NCBI GenBank assembly: GCA_015654475.1
Contig: JAATGV010000008.1
Span: 62,001 to 126,000, forward strand
Origin: Actinomycetales bacterium
GTDB taxonomy: Bacteria; Actinomycetota; Actinomycetes; Actinomycetales; Microbacteriaceae
DNA length: 64,000 bases
Direction: 5' to 3'
A program made the position numbers and the translations under genes. Positions 57,701-64,000 of the stretch are shown here, one piece after another. The notes below the pieces were generated by a model, which did not search any database, was not told where the DNA came from, and saw only the letters and a list, made by a program, of their open reading frames with translations. The stretch's first letter is position 1. The number at the start of each line of letters is the position of its first letter.

Positions 57701-57986
57701 TGGTGCCGTTGCGATCGATGATGCTCAATGCGTAGCCGGCGCCAGCGGTGTGAATGCAACGGCAACGATTCGTGTTGTGACGCCAGACGGAACCACAACC
57801 GAGACGTCCACCTCTGGCAAGGCGAGCGTCGGCTCCGAGCCCTCGCCGTTGGCAGTGAAGGCCACTGGAGAGTTCACCTTTTCGTCCGCCGCCGGCGGCT
57901 CGACACGCACATACAAGACGCAGAACGTGCCAGATGGTACTTGTACGCCGACGCAGCCCGCACCGAATCCCCCGACGTCCCCATGA
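51714..57986 (+). CDS. Giant extracellular Ig-like repeat protein (2090 residues)
   Basis: The N-terminus has a basic stretch and one hydrophobic segment (about 14-35) that acts as signal anchor. Residues ~40-420 look like a repetitive beta-rich (propeller-like) domain. From ~427 there follow about ten Ig/cadherin-like modules of 90-110 residues, several starting with PPVANADAFS or APVAVDDAVTV and containing LLNDTDPNGDP or VLDNDRDPNGG, the Asp-rich loop of calcium-associated tandem domains. From ~1582 the modules are Fn3-like. The C-terminus is Pro-rich with no second anchor. It overlaps the kinase gene by 4 bp. An adhesin or cell-surface scaffold is inferred. Confidence 0.88.
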   Translation: MNRGAALGAMRKRVIPGVSSILVVGLAVSAAFLTTGFKPIESETSVDNVWISRGGSDAINQGTAYSRVNLSAGELDAFLSADDSGVTLASVGSSTVGVSGTTVFAVNDANPVVDLAGGKVAEADQLATGASISQIFVGGGTALLLDASEGKAFAGSGASFLQLKATFSEIEVPGKVLTGQVSTTGVIYLLVQTDTELTVRTYSLTDRKLMTSATLTSALATGAVTSLAVVGDQWAVLSRSASAESASVFTANALGGADISAVLGGDNIGGSVFEQRSAGGSRVFVGVTNGLIGVPLENPASAAPVDVAGLQTAAVSPLLSDSQGCVVGAWIESSANAGVVATICGDEAPTTMALSSPADAASGTATPVLMIRGNGANMVVNDVVSGRAWRLDGTPIASSWTWNDPNSSDQSQETVRTEQQVREDPEPPVANADAFSIRPGLTSLVPVLLNDTDPNGDPFYIAQDANNKARVEQPAPAGVSMQVVGDGTKLAVTVPRSMESGTIAITYVATDGTVPDSATGGLYSNRAAVNLTIVSDDSNSPPIQVQTDDSDIAVAAGGSAVVNVLQWWADKELDPLVVSAAVFDTRSQAAEASLVVQPDGSILFRHFGSSGRGPYQVSYTVDDGHGGRTEGELTFTITDQMTAGNFAVSTVAGSPVTIDLTSWVHGASSAAKVSTKDPTGVSFPDGLFGFVFTAEKSGDYRKSYVVSDKGSVSGVVLIHVAEPNASELSVAPMTLAVRTGAYQTVDVSSAVTGAGSDVALVSELTSAKKKVDAAVLDYSRVRVITNASVGPDDGGTTIDVLTFTVHAGDRTATGQISIYLEIPQSGAAAPVAVDDAVTVVSGEQVDIPVLDNDRDPNGGALSLNAAWTSQNPDGRGAPAVSAESGVYFPSGSVIRYLAPDSTDVTKTVTFNYEVIGSADDGGSGSSSRAQAAVTVTIVPISNTTATSAPTLTARVVSGGSVTIAAPTVVGNVMQHAYFESTAIDGHDKGIATIAGDRGSLTYVAPVVAASTTLTFGYTVQLGSGATAQGIVRVGVAAFTGNSAPIAVTDFVSVKAGQAARVDPVANDIATNPANALSLGTLKLRDATNAVAYEVGSTNDPDSHTRADPTVTISKAHGAPNTLVIAPIGGQSVSKVTIAYQVDEAEVGSAPGTIVVTFASGDVNVFPVISDTTVTAQDYSTDGATFDVDVVAGKVAWPSGDPNTLAVHDFLGLGGIEISGHTVTGVRHESTVCIPLSFTGTANDGTEVVGYGFLIVLGSNVESPSLKSTAAVVVNAGESHTFDIRNDVVAPVGSSVELVSVVPTSVEGTAVKDSDSTITYTANDDGGGADSVPFVLDYSVNGTPKEVTLAFSVTVISRTPDFTLVGREPVQIAAADSQSVSLKTLVTNWTGTPAEKEKLNYSITPIDAEKARTQLSAFSTVGTLDAPWTLTAQSNARSGTSLSFTLKVSSSGGTSHTITLEVRIVDSNRDLPKAASCTARIDLSGNAKIVTTIAVANAASAAHCTGEYNPFSGTDLSVSVVATSAPSGVGFVAQDGSISVTIDNPAAQVGGTVTVQFAVKDSQGRTSANSSPGRLSIELLARPATPALSVSAYDTSSVTFQIRQGDGSSADEYVLESRPAGSRGGTWSTAATASGPGQATIKVTDFGGGGSGFARDFRVYAKNSVDSSATSPVLSAVYPQARQDRPVSLSWSPDQAKDGSVNLVINGLGTTAEEWVITGGTSDRTVPNDKSVRQSVALTIAAGSQEITVAGKTTACGPCATAAGPGLASGTSSVTATAFGAPSVSIDEAKITSTGKSQVSFTPTMAGPDPSNPGKGYVATGDAWQWTYCVSIVTSQPTGGSCAANASGAQAGMVAIDGRQIVVPVDLDGAGTKYAIVTISNGKNTVTEYSGKLVLWPTSAALKARYSYSISPSTEDDRWFVPRVAASGPAIPGGFAYEFMWGDLASSNGDWTSTKLELAAFNSANVQVRACVEGECADWVALASPPNGDKPVAFTGLGAVAIDDAQCVAGASGVNATATIRVVTPDGTTTETSTSGKASVGSEPSPLAVKATGEFTFSSAAGGSTRTYKTQNVPDGTCTPTQPAPNPPTSP

Positions 57987-58035
57987 CCGCCATACACATC
58001 CATCCGCTAGCGCCCAACCACCCAAGGAGCAATCG

Positions 58036-59007
58036 ATGACGGCAACGCCAGAGCAGGCAGCCGAGTTTTCGCGCAGGTTCGCCGCACTAATCGCCAACGT
58101 AGAGACAGTAGTTCTTGGCAAATCCCATGTGGTTGAGCTTGCTTTCACCGCCATGATAAGTGAGGGTCACCTGCTTCTGGAAGACTTTCCTGGCACTGGC
58201 AAGACATCACTCGCGCGTGCCATGTCACAGACCGTGTCGGGAACGCAATCGCGCATCCAGTTCACCCCCGATCTGCTGCCAGGCGATGTGACTGGAATCA
58301 CGGTATATGACCAGAAGCATGGTGAATTCGTGTTTCACAACGGGCCCGTTTTCGCCAACATCGTTCTCGCTGACGAAATCAATCGTGCCAGCCCCAAGAC
58401 TCAGTCAGCGCTGCTCGAGGTAATGGAGGAAGGGAACGTGACCGTAGACGGGCTTACCCGTAAAGTCGCGGACCCGTTCATGGTGATTGCGACCCAGAAT
58501 CCCGTTGAACAGGCGGGAACATATCGGTTGCCCGAAGCCCAGCTCGACCGATTTCTGATGAAGACCAGCCTCGGCTATCCCGATAGAGACGCGACAGCGT
58601 CAATTTTGGAGCATGCGGGCGAGCGGCGGCACAACATGTCCGTCGCGCCTGCGCTCACCCCGCAAGGCCTCATCTCGCTGATCGAGATCGCCAAGACCGT
58701 ATACGTCGATCCGGTGGTCATCGACTACATCGCGAGGCTGGTGGAGGCCACCCGAAGTGCGGTACAGGTTCGCCTTGGGTCAAGCGTGCGTGGTGCCCTG
58801 TCCCTCACCCGCGCGGCCAAGACGTGGGCGATCGCGCACGGGCGCCACTATGTGCTCCCAGACGACGTGCGCGACCTTGCCTCGGTCGTGCTGGCGCACC
58901 GGCTCATTCTCGATCCGGAAGCCGAGTTCGATGGGGTGACGAGCGATGCGGTGATAGCTCAGATCCTCACCGACGTGCTCCCCCCTGTTCAGAAGGCGAG
59001 CGTGTGA
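58036..59007 (+). CDS. MoxR-family AAA+ ATPase
   Basis: The 323-residue ATPase has Walker A DFPGTGKTS, Walker B VLADEINRASPKTQSALLE, sensor 1 MVIATQNPVEQAGTY and the MoxR-type lid. MoxR proteins act as chaperones for protein maturation or complex assembly and nearly always sit next to DUF58 and transglutaminase-like genes, as here. ATG 58036 follows AAGGAG by 6 bp. Its stop overlaps the DUF58 start. Confidence 0.94.
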   Translation: MTATPEQAAEFSRRFAALIANVETVVLGKSHVVELAFTAMISEGHLLLEDFPGTGKTSLARAMSQTVSGTQSRIQFTPDLLPGDVTGITVYDQKHGEFVFHNGPVFANIVLADEINRASPKTQSALLEVMEEGNVTVDGLTRKVADPFMVIATQNPVEQAGTYRLPEAQLDRFLMKTSLGYPDRDATASILEHAGERRHNMSVAPALTPQGLISLIEIAKTVYVDPVVIDYIARLVEATRSAVQVRLGSSVRGALSLTRAAKTWAIAHGRHYVLPDDVRDLASVVLAHRLILDPEAEFDGVTSDAVIAQILTDVLPPVQKASV

Positions 59008-60368
59008 CCCCAACTGCTTCCAGGCGCGCAGACACCCATACTGGCACGCGCTCACAGACAGAGACAACCTCGCTGCGCGGCTTTGACGACGTCAAGGTGC
59101 CAGCGACACGGCGGGCCGCCGCGCGGATTGTCTCTGCTACGAGAGGCGCGGTCTCGTCTCTTTCCGGTGCAGGCAGGTGGCTGGTACAGACTGTCACATC
59201 TGTCGGCTGGTTCGTGATCGCTGCGGCGGTAACAGGATTGTGGTGCGGCCTCGCCTTCAACTGGTTGGAGATGCTCGTTGTGGGAATTGCCTCAGTGGTG
59301 CTCGTCGCCGTGTCGGCCCTGTTTCTCATCGGGGGGCGGGCATATGCAGTCGATATCGTCCTCGACTCAGGCAGGGTGGTTGCCGGTTCGGCTGCGGGGG
59401 CGCAACTGAGCGTGAGAAGTGAAAAGCGTGGCATCGTGCTGCCTGCGCGGATAGAGATTCCCCTCGGCGGTGGGCTCGCCGAGGTCGACGTCCCGTTGCT
59501 TGCACCGGGTGGGCACAGCAACCGACGCCTCGAGTTGCCCACAAGCTCGCGTGGCATCGTTGATGTCGGGCCGGTTCGGGCAGTCCGGGGCGACCCTATT
59601 GGGTTGGTCCGACGACCCATAAACTACACGGCAGCCCGGCGTTTGTGGGTGCACCCGAAGACGGTGACACTGCCGAACATCGCAATCGGTTCGATCCGCG
59701 ACCTCGATGGGTTGCCGAGCGCGACGATCGTCGACTCGGATGTCTCCTTTCACGCGATCCGGGAATATCAGTCGGGGGACGCGCAGCGCAACGTGCATTG
59801 GAAGAGCACGGCAAAGACCGGCAAACTCATGGTGCGTCAGTTCGAGGAGAGTCGCCGCTCAAGCCAGGCCATCATTATGTCGCTCGCCGAGGCGGACTAT
59901 GCCTCGGGCGACGAGTTCGAGCTCGCGGTGAGCGCCGTCGCATCGATTGCGTTGCAAGGGATTCGCTTCGGACGCGAGACCCTCGTGTCGGTGAGCCCGC
60001 TGGTTCCCGAGTTCCAGAGCGCGCCGGCGCGTAAGCTCACGACGCTTCCGACAACGAGCAGGTCGGCTATGCTCGACGCGACCTGCGGGTTGGCCATGAA
60101 CAGGCGTGCCGCGTCTTTAGTGCAAACGGCGGAACTCACCGGGCTTTTGAGCGAGGGGATGTCCGTGGCATTCCTTGTCACGGGATCAGCCTGCACTTTG
60201 CCAGCGCTACAGGCTGCGGCGCTACGACTGCCTTTGGGAGTGCGAACGTCGATTGTGGTGTGCGACCCGTTGCTTCCACCACGGTTGAACCGAATCGGTG
60301 GCCTCGATATATACGGCATTGCGGTCATCGATGATCTGCTGCAATTGGCGAGGCGGAGATCGCCATGA
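59004..60368 (+). CDS. DUF58 (von Willebrand A-like) membrane protein
   Basis: The 454-residue protein has two membrane segments close together at about 70-113 and then a cytoplasmic part with the DUF58 signature DVSFHAIREYQSGDAQRNVHW and KTGKLMVRQFEE. It follows moxR with a 4-bp overlap and overlaps the next gene by 4 bp. DUF58 proteins are presumed partners or substrates of MoxR, and the exact role is unproven. Confidence 0.92.
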   Translation: MTPTASRRADTHTGTRSQTETTSLRGFDDVKVPATRRAAARIVSATRGAVSSLSGAGRWLVQTVTSVGWFVIAAAVTGLWCGLAFNWLEMLVVGIASVVLVAVSALFLIGGRAYAVDIVLDSGRVVAGSAAGAQLSVRSEKRGIVLPARIEIPLGGGLAEVDVPLLAPGGHSNRRLELPTSSRGIVDVGPVRAVRGDPIGLVRRPINYTAARRLWVHPKTVTLPNIAIGSIRDLDGLPSATIVDSDVSFHAIREYQSGDAQRNVHWKSTAKTGKLMVRQFEESRRSSQAIIMSLAEADYASGDEFELAVSAVASIALQGIRFGRETLVSVSPLVPEFQSAPARKLTTLPTTSRSAMLDATCGLAMNRRAASLVQTAELTGLLSEGMSVAFLVTGSACTLPALQAAALRLPLGVRTSIVVCDPLLPPRLNRIGGLDIYGIAVIDDLLQLARRRSP

Positions 60369-62812
60369 ATCGGTCTGTGCTGCGTCGCCCCGGCTGGGTC
60401 ATCGGCAACACCCTGTTCGCGGCCGCCAATCTCGTCCTCGCCGTCGCCTGGTCGTGGCCCATCTATGCCGATAGGCACTTTCTCCTGATGTCCGCGATAA
60501 CGGGCGTCGTTGCGGGTGGGATCGCGATAGGCGGTGCGATCTGGAGACTCGGATCGGCCACGGTTGCGGTGATATCCATCGCCGTGCTGACGGTCGGTGC
60601 CGTACCGCTCGCGATACCCAGCCAGGCCCCTTTCGGCGTATTGCCGAGCCTTGAGGGGTTGAGGGTGTTCGCGACGGGTACGGTGACCTCCTGGCGTGAG
60701 CTTGCCACAGTGGCGACGCTGCCAGTCGGCGGATATCGGGCGCTTCTCGTGCCTGTCTACCTCACCTTCTTCCTGACAATCGTCGTCGGGCTGTCCATTG
60801 CATTGCGGTCGCGTCGGCTCGGCGCGCTCGGAGTCTTCGTGAGCTGTCTTGCGAGCGTCTTCGGCGCGGTGTTCGGGCTTGCCGTTGGTGCCTTCGGTTC
60901 GGTTGCTGGGATGGTGCATGTCGCTCAGGCACGTGAGATCTTGCTCGGTGTCTGCGTGTTTCTTGTCGCCGTAGCATGGCTTGCGTGGCGGCTCTCCTAT
61001 CAGCGAAGAGCCAAACTGACGCTCGTGTCGCCCGGCGCTCGCCGAGCACGTGCCGTCACGCTCGCCCGGCGTCTGAGTCTTGGCACGGCAATGCTGTTCA
61101 TCGCGATTGCGTTCGGTGCAGCCGCGGTTGCATCTTCCGTCGACAACTCGCGAGTCGTCGTGCGCAGTAGTGTTGTCCCCGTCATTGACGCGACAACATG
61201 GACGAGCCCACTGAGCTCATTTCGCAGTTACTTCACCGACACCAACTACAACGCGCAGTATTTCAGTGTGACCGGGTTATCCGGGGACGACCGAAAGGTG
61301 CGGCTCGCTGTGCTTGACAGTTACGACGGTGCCACATTCCATGTCGGTCAGAACGCAGACGGAGAACTGGCAGACAGATACCAACTGCTCCCGGGAGTCC
61401 GTGCCCCACAAGGGAACGGCGACGAAGTCACGATGACGGTAACCATTGATGCATATCAGGGCGTATGGCTTCCCGCTGTCGGGGAGGTGACGTCGGTCGA
61501 TTTTGCAGGTGACTCTGCGCTCGACAACGCGGTGTACGTGGGGGACTCGACCGGCAACGTCATCAATATGGCTGCCAGAGGGTCGCAGGCTCTCGGGGTC
61601 GGTGCTGGAGACAGCTACAGTTACAGCGGCGTGCAGCTCGTGGCGAGCGATGCCGAACAGTCTCAGACGCTTGCAGACGGCGCGGAGGCCGACGTGACAA
61701 AGGAGACATATCCGCAACTCACGGAGTGGAGGGCAAGGCTCGTTGCCGCCGACTACGATCTGACTACCCTCGCGGGCGCGAGTCAGGCGATCGAGTTGCT
61801 CACGCGATCGGGGTTTCTCAGTCGCGGTGTAGACGTTCTCAACCTGGACAAGTCCGCCCCAGCATGGACAGTCGGCCTGCCAGATCCTCAGGCAAGCCGG
61901 GCCGGGCATTCCACCGAGCGTATCGAGACGCTGTTCAGTCAACTCAACGAAAGCGGTGAGCCGCTTCCTGCCCCGGCCGACGCAGGCACCGCCACGGTCA
62001 ACCCCACCGCAATCGGCGACGACGAGCAATTTGCGACCGCTGCTGCGCTGCTCTTCCAATCGATAGGCAAACAGTCGAGAGTCGTCCTTGGGTTCGTCCC
62101 GGAGGACGGTAGTGCGGTGTATGGCAGGGATATGCGTGCGTGGGTGCAGGTGAAGCTCTCCGACGGAACCTGGGCAGACATCGACGCGACGCCTCAGAGC
62201 ACGGTGGCACCCCACAAGGTCACCACCAAGACGAACGTGGAGCAGATGCCGACAACTGTGCAGCCGACGTTGCCCGATGTCGAACCACCGAGCCAGGTCG
62301 ACCCTGCAGCCAACAGCGATACAACCGCATCCGATAGGCCGCAAGACACCGCCTTCGCGTGGCTGCGCGCATTGATTCGGCCGATCGCTATTGCGCTGCT
62401 TGTGCTTGTTGTGCTTGCCTCTGGGCCGACAGCCATTATCGTGATCAAACGGTCCAGGCGGAGGGAACGACAAGGGCGAGCCGATCCGGGCGCAGCGATC
62501 ATCGGTGGATGGGATGAACTGGTGGACCGATTGGCAGACTCCGGCGCCGTTGCTGCGCTGACCGAGACCCGGCGCGATGTCGTACGCAGAACTGGTACGC
62601 CCGAGGCGCTTGCGCAGATCGCAGACCGTGTCGCATTCAGTCGCGATATGCCGTCGAGCGCGGACTCGGCGGCCTACTGGGCGGACATCGACGCGGAGCT
62701 TGAGCGCCTCCTGGCGCACAGAACGCGGTGGGCTAGGCTGAAATACGCACTCAGCACCACCTCTTTTGTGAGATCCATCAAAGCTGGTCGTAGCATTGTC
62801 CGACGGTCGTAA
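60365..62812 (+). CDS. TgpA-like membrane protein with a substituted transglutaminase domain
   Basis: The 815-residue protein has about six membrane segments up to residue ~265, an extracytoplasmic region, a transglutaminase-like domain (~540-610), a last membrane segment near 670-695 and a cytoplasmic tail. The usual Cys-His-Asp triad is changed. The region where the Cys is expected reads GDDEQFATA (551-559) with no Cys, the His position is Arg591 in MRAWVQV, and Asp607 in DIDATP remains. Protease or cross-linking activity is therefore unlikely, and a binding role is more probable. It overlaps the DUF58 gene. Confidence 0.85.
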   Translation: MNRSVLRRPGWVIGNTLFAAANLVLAVAWSWPIYADRHFLLMSAITGVVAGGIAIGGAIWRLGSATVAVISIAVLTVGAVPLAIPSQAPFGVLPSLEGLRVFATGTVTSWRELATVATLPVGGYRALLVPVYLTFFLTIVVGLSIALRSRRLGALGVFVSCLASVFGAVFGLAVGAFGSVAGMVHVAQAREILLGVCVFLVAVAWLAWRLSYQRRAKLTLVSPGARRARAVTLARRLSLGTAMLFIAIAFGAAAVASSVDNSRVVVRSSVVPVIDATTWTSPLSSFRSYFTDTNYNAQYFSVTGLSGDDRKVRLAVLDSYDGATFHVGQNADGELADRYQLLPGVRAPQGNGDEVTMTVTIDAYQGVWLPAVGEVTSVDFAGDSALDNAVYVGDSTGNVINMAARGSQALGVGAGDSYSYSGVQLVASDAEQSQTLADGAEADVTKETYPQLTEWRARLVAADYDLTTLAGASQAIELLTRSGFLSRGVDVLNLDKSAPAWTVGLPDPQASRAGHSTERIETLFSQLNESGEPLPAPADAGTATVNPTAIGDDEQFATAAALLFQSIGKQSRVVLGFVPEDGSAVYGRDMRAWVQVKLSDGTWADIDATPQSTVAPHKVTTKTNVEQMPTTVQPTLPDVEPPSQVDPAANSDTTASDRPQDTAFAWLRALIRPIAIALLVLVVLASGPTAIIVIKRSRRRERQGRADPGAAIIGGWDELVDRLADSGAVAALTETRRDVVRRTGTPEALAQIADRVAFSRDMPSSADSAAYWADIDAELERLLAHRTRWARLKYALSTTSFVRSIKAGRSIVRRS

Positions 62813-62831
62813 ATTGAAAGGGAGCAGGACT

Positions 62832-63743
62832 ATGAGATGTCCCGCATGTCGGTCACGAGTCAGTCGCAGAGACACGTTTTGTGGCGTCTGCGGCACCCCT
62901 TTCGGGGCCGGCCGGGAAGTAGTCGCGCCGCAACAGGGAGCGGGTTTCCCCGCCGCTGACTTCGCGAGCCAGGCGCCGCAGGCACTGCCGCCCATGCCAT
63001 ACCCCGGGGCATTCCCTCCTCCTCCACCACCAGCGGATGCCGCATCGCCATTCGGAGCGTTCCAGGATGCAGGTGATCTGCCTATGCCCGCGGTTCCCCC
63101 CTCCGATGCTCGTCCTCTCGACGGGCGAACATGCACATACTGTGGCGCCTCGATCGCGCCGAACGACATCTTCTGCGGTTCGTGTGGCAACGTGAACACG
63201 GCCATTGTCGCGCCCGGCTCTGCGTCTGTTGCACCGGCTGTTCCCCTCGCATCGCCGCCTCCGCCTCCTCCGATGACCTATGTCGAGCCGCTCGCATCGG
63301 ACTCGTTCCCGCCGGTAGCTGCGCAACACGGGCAGCCCATGGCTGTTCCTTCGTCCGGATCGCACACCGATGTCGGTGGCGAGGGCGAAGAGACCATCGT
63401 TGTGCAACGGCGCAAGCCCGTCGTGGCGTTCACCATCGAGTTCTCGACCGGTCAAACCGAGTTGGTGTCGGCCAAGACTCTTATGGGCCGCAACCCTCGG
63501 ATATCCGTGGGCGAGTCGAATGTCGACAGGATTGTGCTCATCGACGTGACGCGTTCTGTATCGAAAACGCACGGCGAGTTTTCGATAGTCGATGGTGTCC
63601 TCTATTACCGCGACCGCACCTCTGCGAACGGCTCAGAGTTGCTGGTAGGCGGCGTTCCCACCTTGCTTGAGCCGGAGCAATGGGTCGAACTTGTGCCAGG
63701 ATCTGAGGTGCTGATCGGGGACCAAAAGTTCACTGTCCTATAG
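62832..63743 (+). CDS. Double zinc-ribbon FHA-domain protein
   Basis: The 303-residue cytoplasmic protein has an N-terminal zinc ribbon (CPACRSRV, FCGVC), a Pro/Ala-rich linker, a second ribbon (CTYCGASI, FCGSC), another Pro-rich stretch, and a C-terminal FHA domain. The phosphothreonine-binding loops are visible as MGRNPRISVGES and SVSKTHGEF. EETIVVQRR just before the FHA domain resembles the Thr-containing N-terminal sites phosphorylated by Ser/Thr kinases in GarA/FhaB-like proteins. It is the likely target of the kinase and phosphatase upstream. It begins 20 bp after the previous gene. Confidence 0.9.
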   Translation: MRCPACRSRVSRRDTFCGVCGTPFGAGREVVAPQQGAGFPAADFASQAPQALPPMPYPGAFPPPPPPADAASPFGAFQDAGDLPMPAVPPSDARPLDGRTCTYCGASIAPNDIFCGSCGNVNTAIVAPGSASVAPAVPLASPPPPPPMTYVEPLASDSFPPVAAQHGQPMAVPSSGSHTDVGGEGEETIVVQRRKPVVAFTIEFSTGQTELVSAKTLMGRNPRISVGESNVDRIVLIDVTRSVSKTHGEFSIVDGVLYYRDRTSANGSELLVGGVPTLLEPEQWVELVPGSEVLIGDQKFTVL

Positions 63744-63863
63744 TGTCACTACACGACGGATGACATGCGACCTAACTGAGACCGGCTGCATGGTCCCGAT
63801 CAGCCGTCACGACATGCTTGCTGACAGACCACGTTTGCTGACAGGAGATGTGATCGATATTTG

Positions 63864-64000
63864 ATGGCGACCAGACGGCAGATATTGAGCGGCGCATCGG
63901 TTGCTGCTGCGGCCTTCGCGATAGGCGAACCGGCGTTGCATTCCACCGATGCCGCCAATGCCGTGCAGGGTTTGAGTTCCGCGGCCACTATCGCGTCCGT
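63864..64000 (+). CDS. Start of a probably exported protein (truncated by window end)
   Basis: ATG 63864 opens a frame that stays open to the end of the window (45 codons). The N-terminus MATRRQILSGASVAAAAFAI has an Arg-Arg pair followed by a hydrophobic run, as in signal peptides, possibly Tat. GGAG lies 16 bp upstream, farther than usual, so the exact start is uncertain. No domain is visible yet. Confidence 0.45.
   Translation, partial: MATRRQILSGASVAAAAFAIGEPALHSTDAANAVQGLSSAATIAS

Noticed and set aside
61277-63205. A 642-codon minus-strand open frame opposite the transglutaminase-like and FHA genes
   Set aside because: It is antisense to two well-supported genes and spans their border. 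Its sequence is Arg/Gly/His-rich without motifs, typical of a high-GC shadow frame.

Overview
The window is bacterial chromosome at roughly 60% G+C. Its backbone is the conserved actinobacterial translation and envelope block: rpsP, khpA, rimM, trmD, rplS, lepB, rnhB, DUF2469, yraN, comM-like, dprA, xerC, M23 peptidase, rpsB, tsf, pyrH, frr, cdsA. DUF2469, the DivIVA-like protein, the frequent GTG starts and the actinobacterial-type kinase/FHA/MoxR locus point to Actinomycetota, most likely order Micrococcales and perhaps Microbacteriaceae. That placement is inferred from gene content; no rRNA gene is present. I found no tRNA, rRNA, CRISPR array, insertion sequence or phage gene.

Layout. 1-854 is the N-terminal part of a YbdK-type carboxylate-amine ligase on the minus strand. 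1145-12411 is the rpsP-to-xerC block, interrupted by a glutamine amidotransferase-like hydrolase between trmD and rplS, and by a PEBP-family gene plus 650 bp of apparently decayed sequence between dprA and xerC. At 13307-17428 a four-gene cassette (TetR regulator, SCP2-like protein, divergent class III aminotransferase, MFS transporter) sits between the M23 peptidase and rpsB. 17688-21915 is rpsB-tsf / pyrH-frr-cdsA. 21983-30069 holds envelope and unknown-function genes: DivIVA-like, transglycosylase, hydrolase, AI-2E-type permease, a membrane/lipoprotein fusion, a YbbN-like protein and DUF2079. 30097-38121 holds tag, argG, the pntA/pntB transhydrogenase genes (pntA carries an in-frame amber codon), a P-loop kinase, glutaminase and a zinc metallopeptidase.

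38303-49546 is a polyamine utilisation region. It has an ATP-driven spermidine/putrescine-type importer (potA-potD-potB-potC), an Lrp/AsnC regulator and a class III aminotransferase in one minus-strand run. Two aldehyde dehydrogenases flank it and an amidohydrolase lies beside it. A plausible route is uptake of putrescine, transamination to gamma-aminobutyraldehyde, and oxidation to GABA.

49579-63743 is a co-directional, mostly overlapping run: PP2C phosphatase, Ser/Thr kinase with one C-terminal membrane segment, a 2090-residue extracellular Ig-like repeat protein, MoxR AAA+ ATPase, DUF58, a transglutaminase-like membrane protein with a substituted catalytic triad, and a zinc-ribbon/FHA protein. 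It looks like one phospho-signalling and cell-surface assembly system. The last bases start a probably exported protein.

Most notable: the amber codon in pntA, a perfect 27-bp inverted repeat between two divergent genes (35892-35977), the TetR/SCP2/aminotransferase/MFS cassette with a near-perfect operator, a structured leader before rplS, the dead-triad transglutaminase-like protein, and the kinase-linked giant surface protein.
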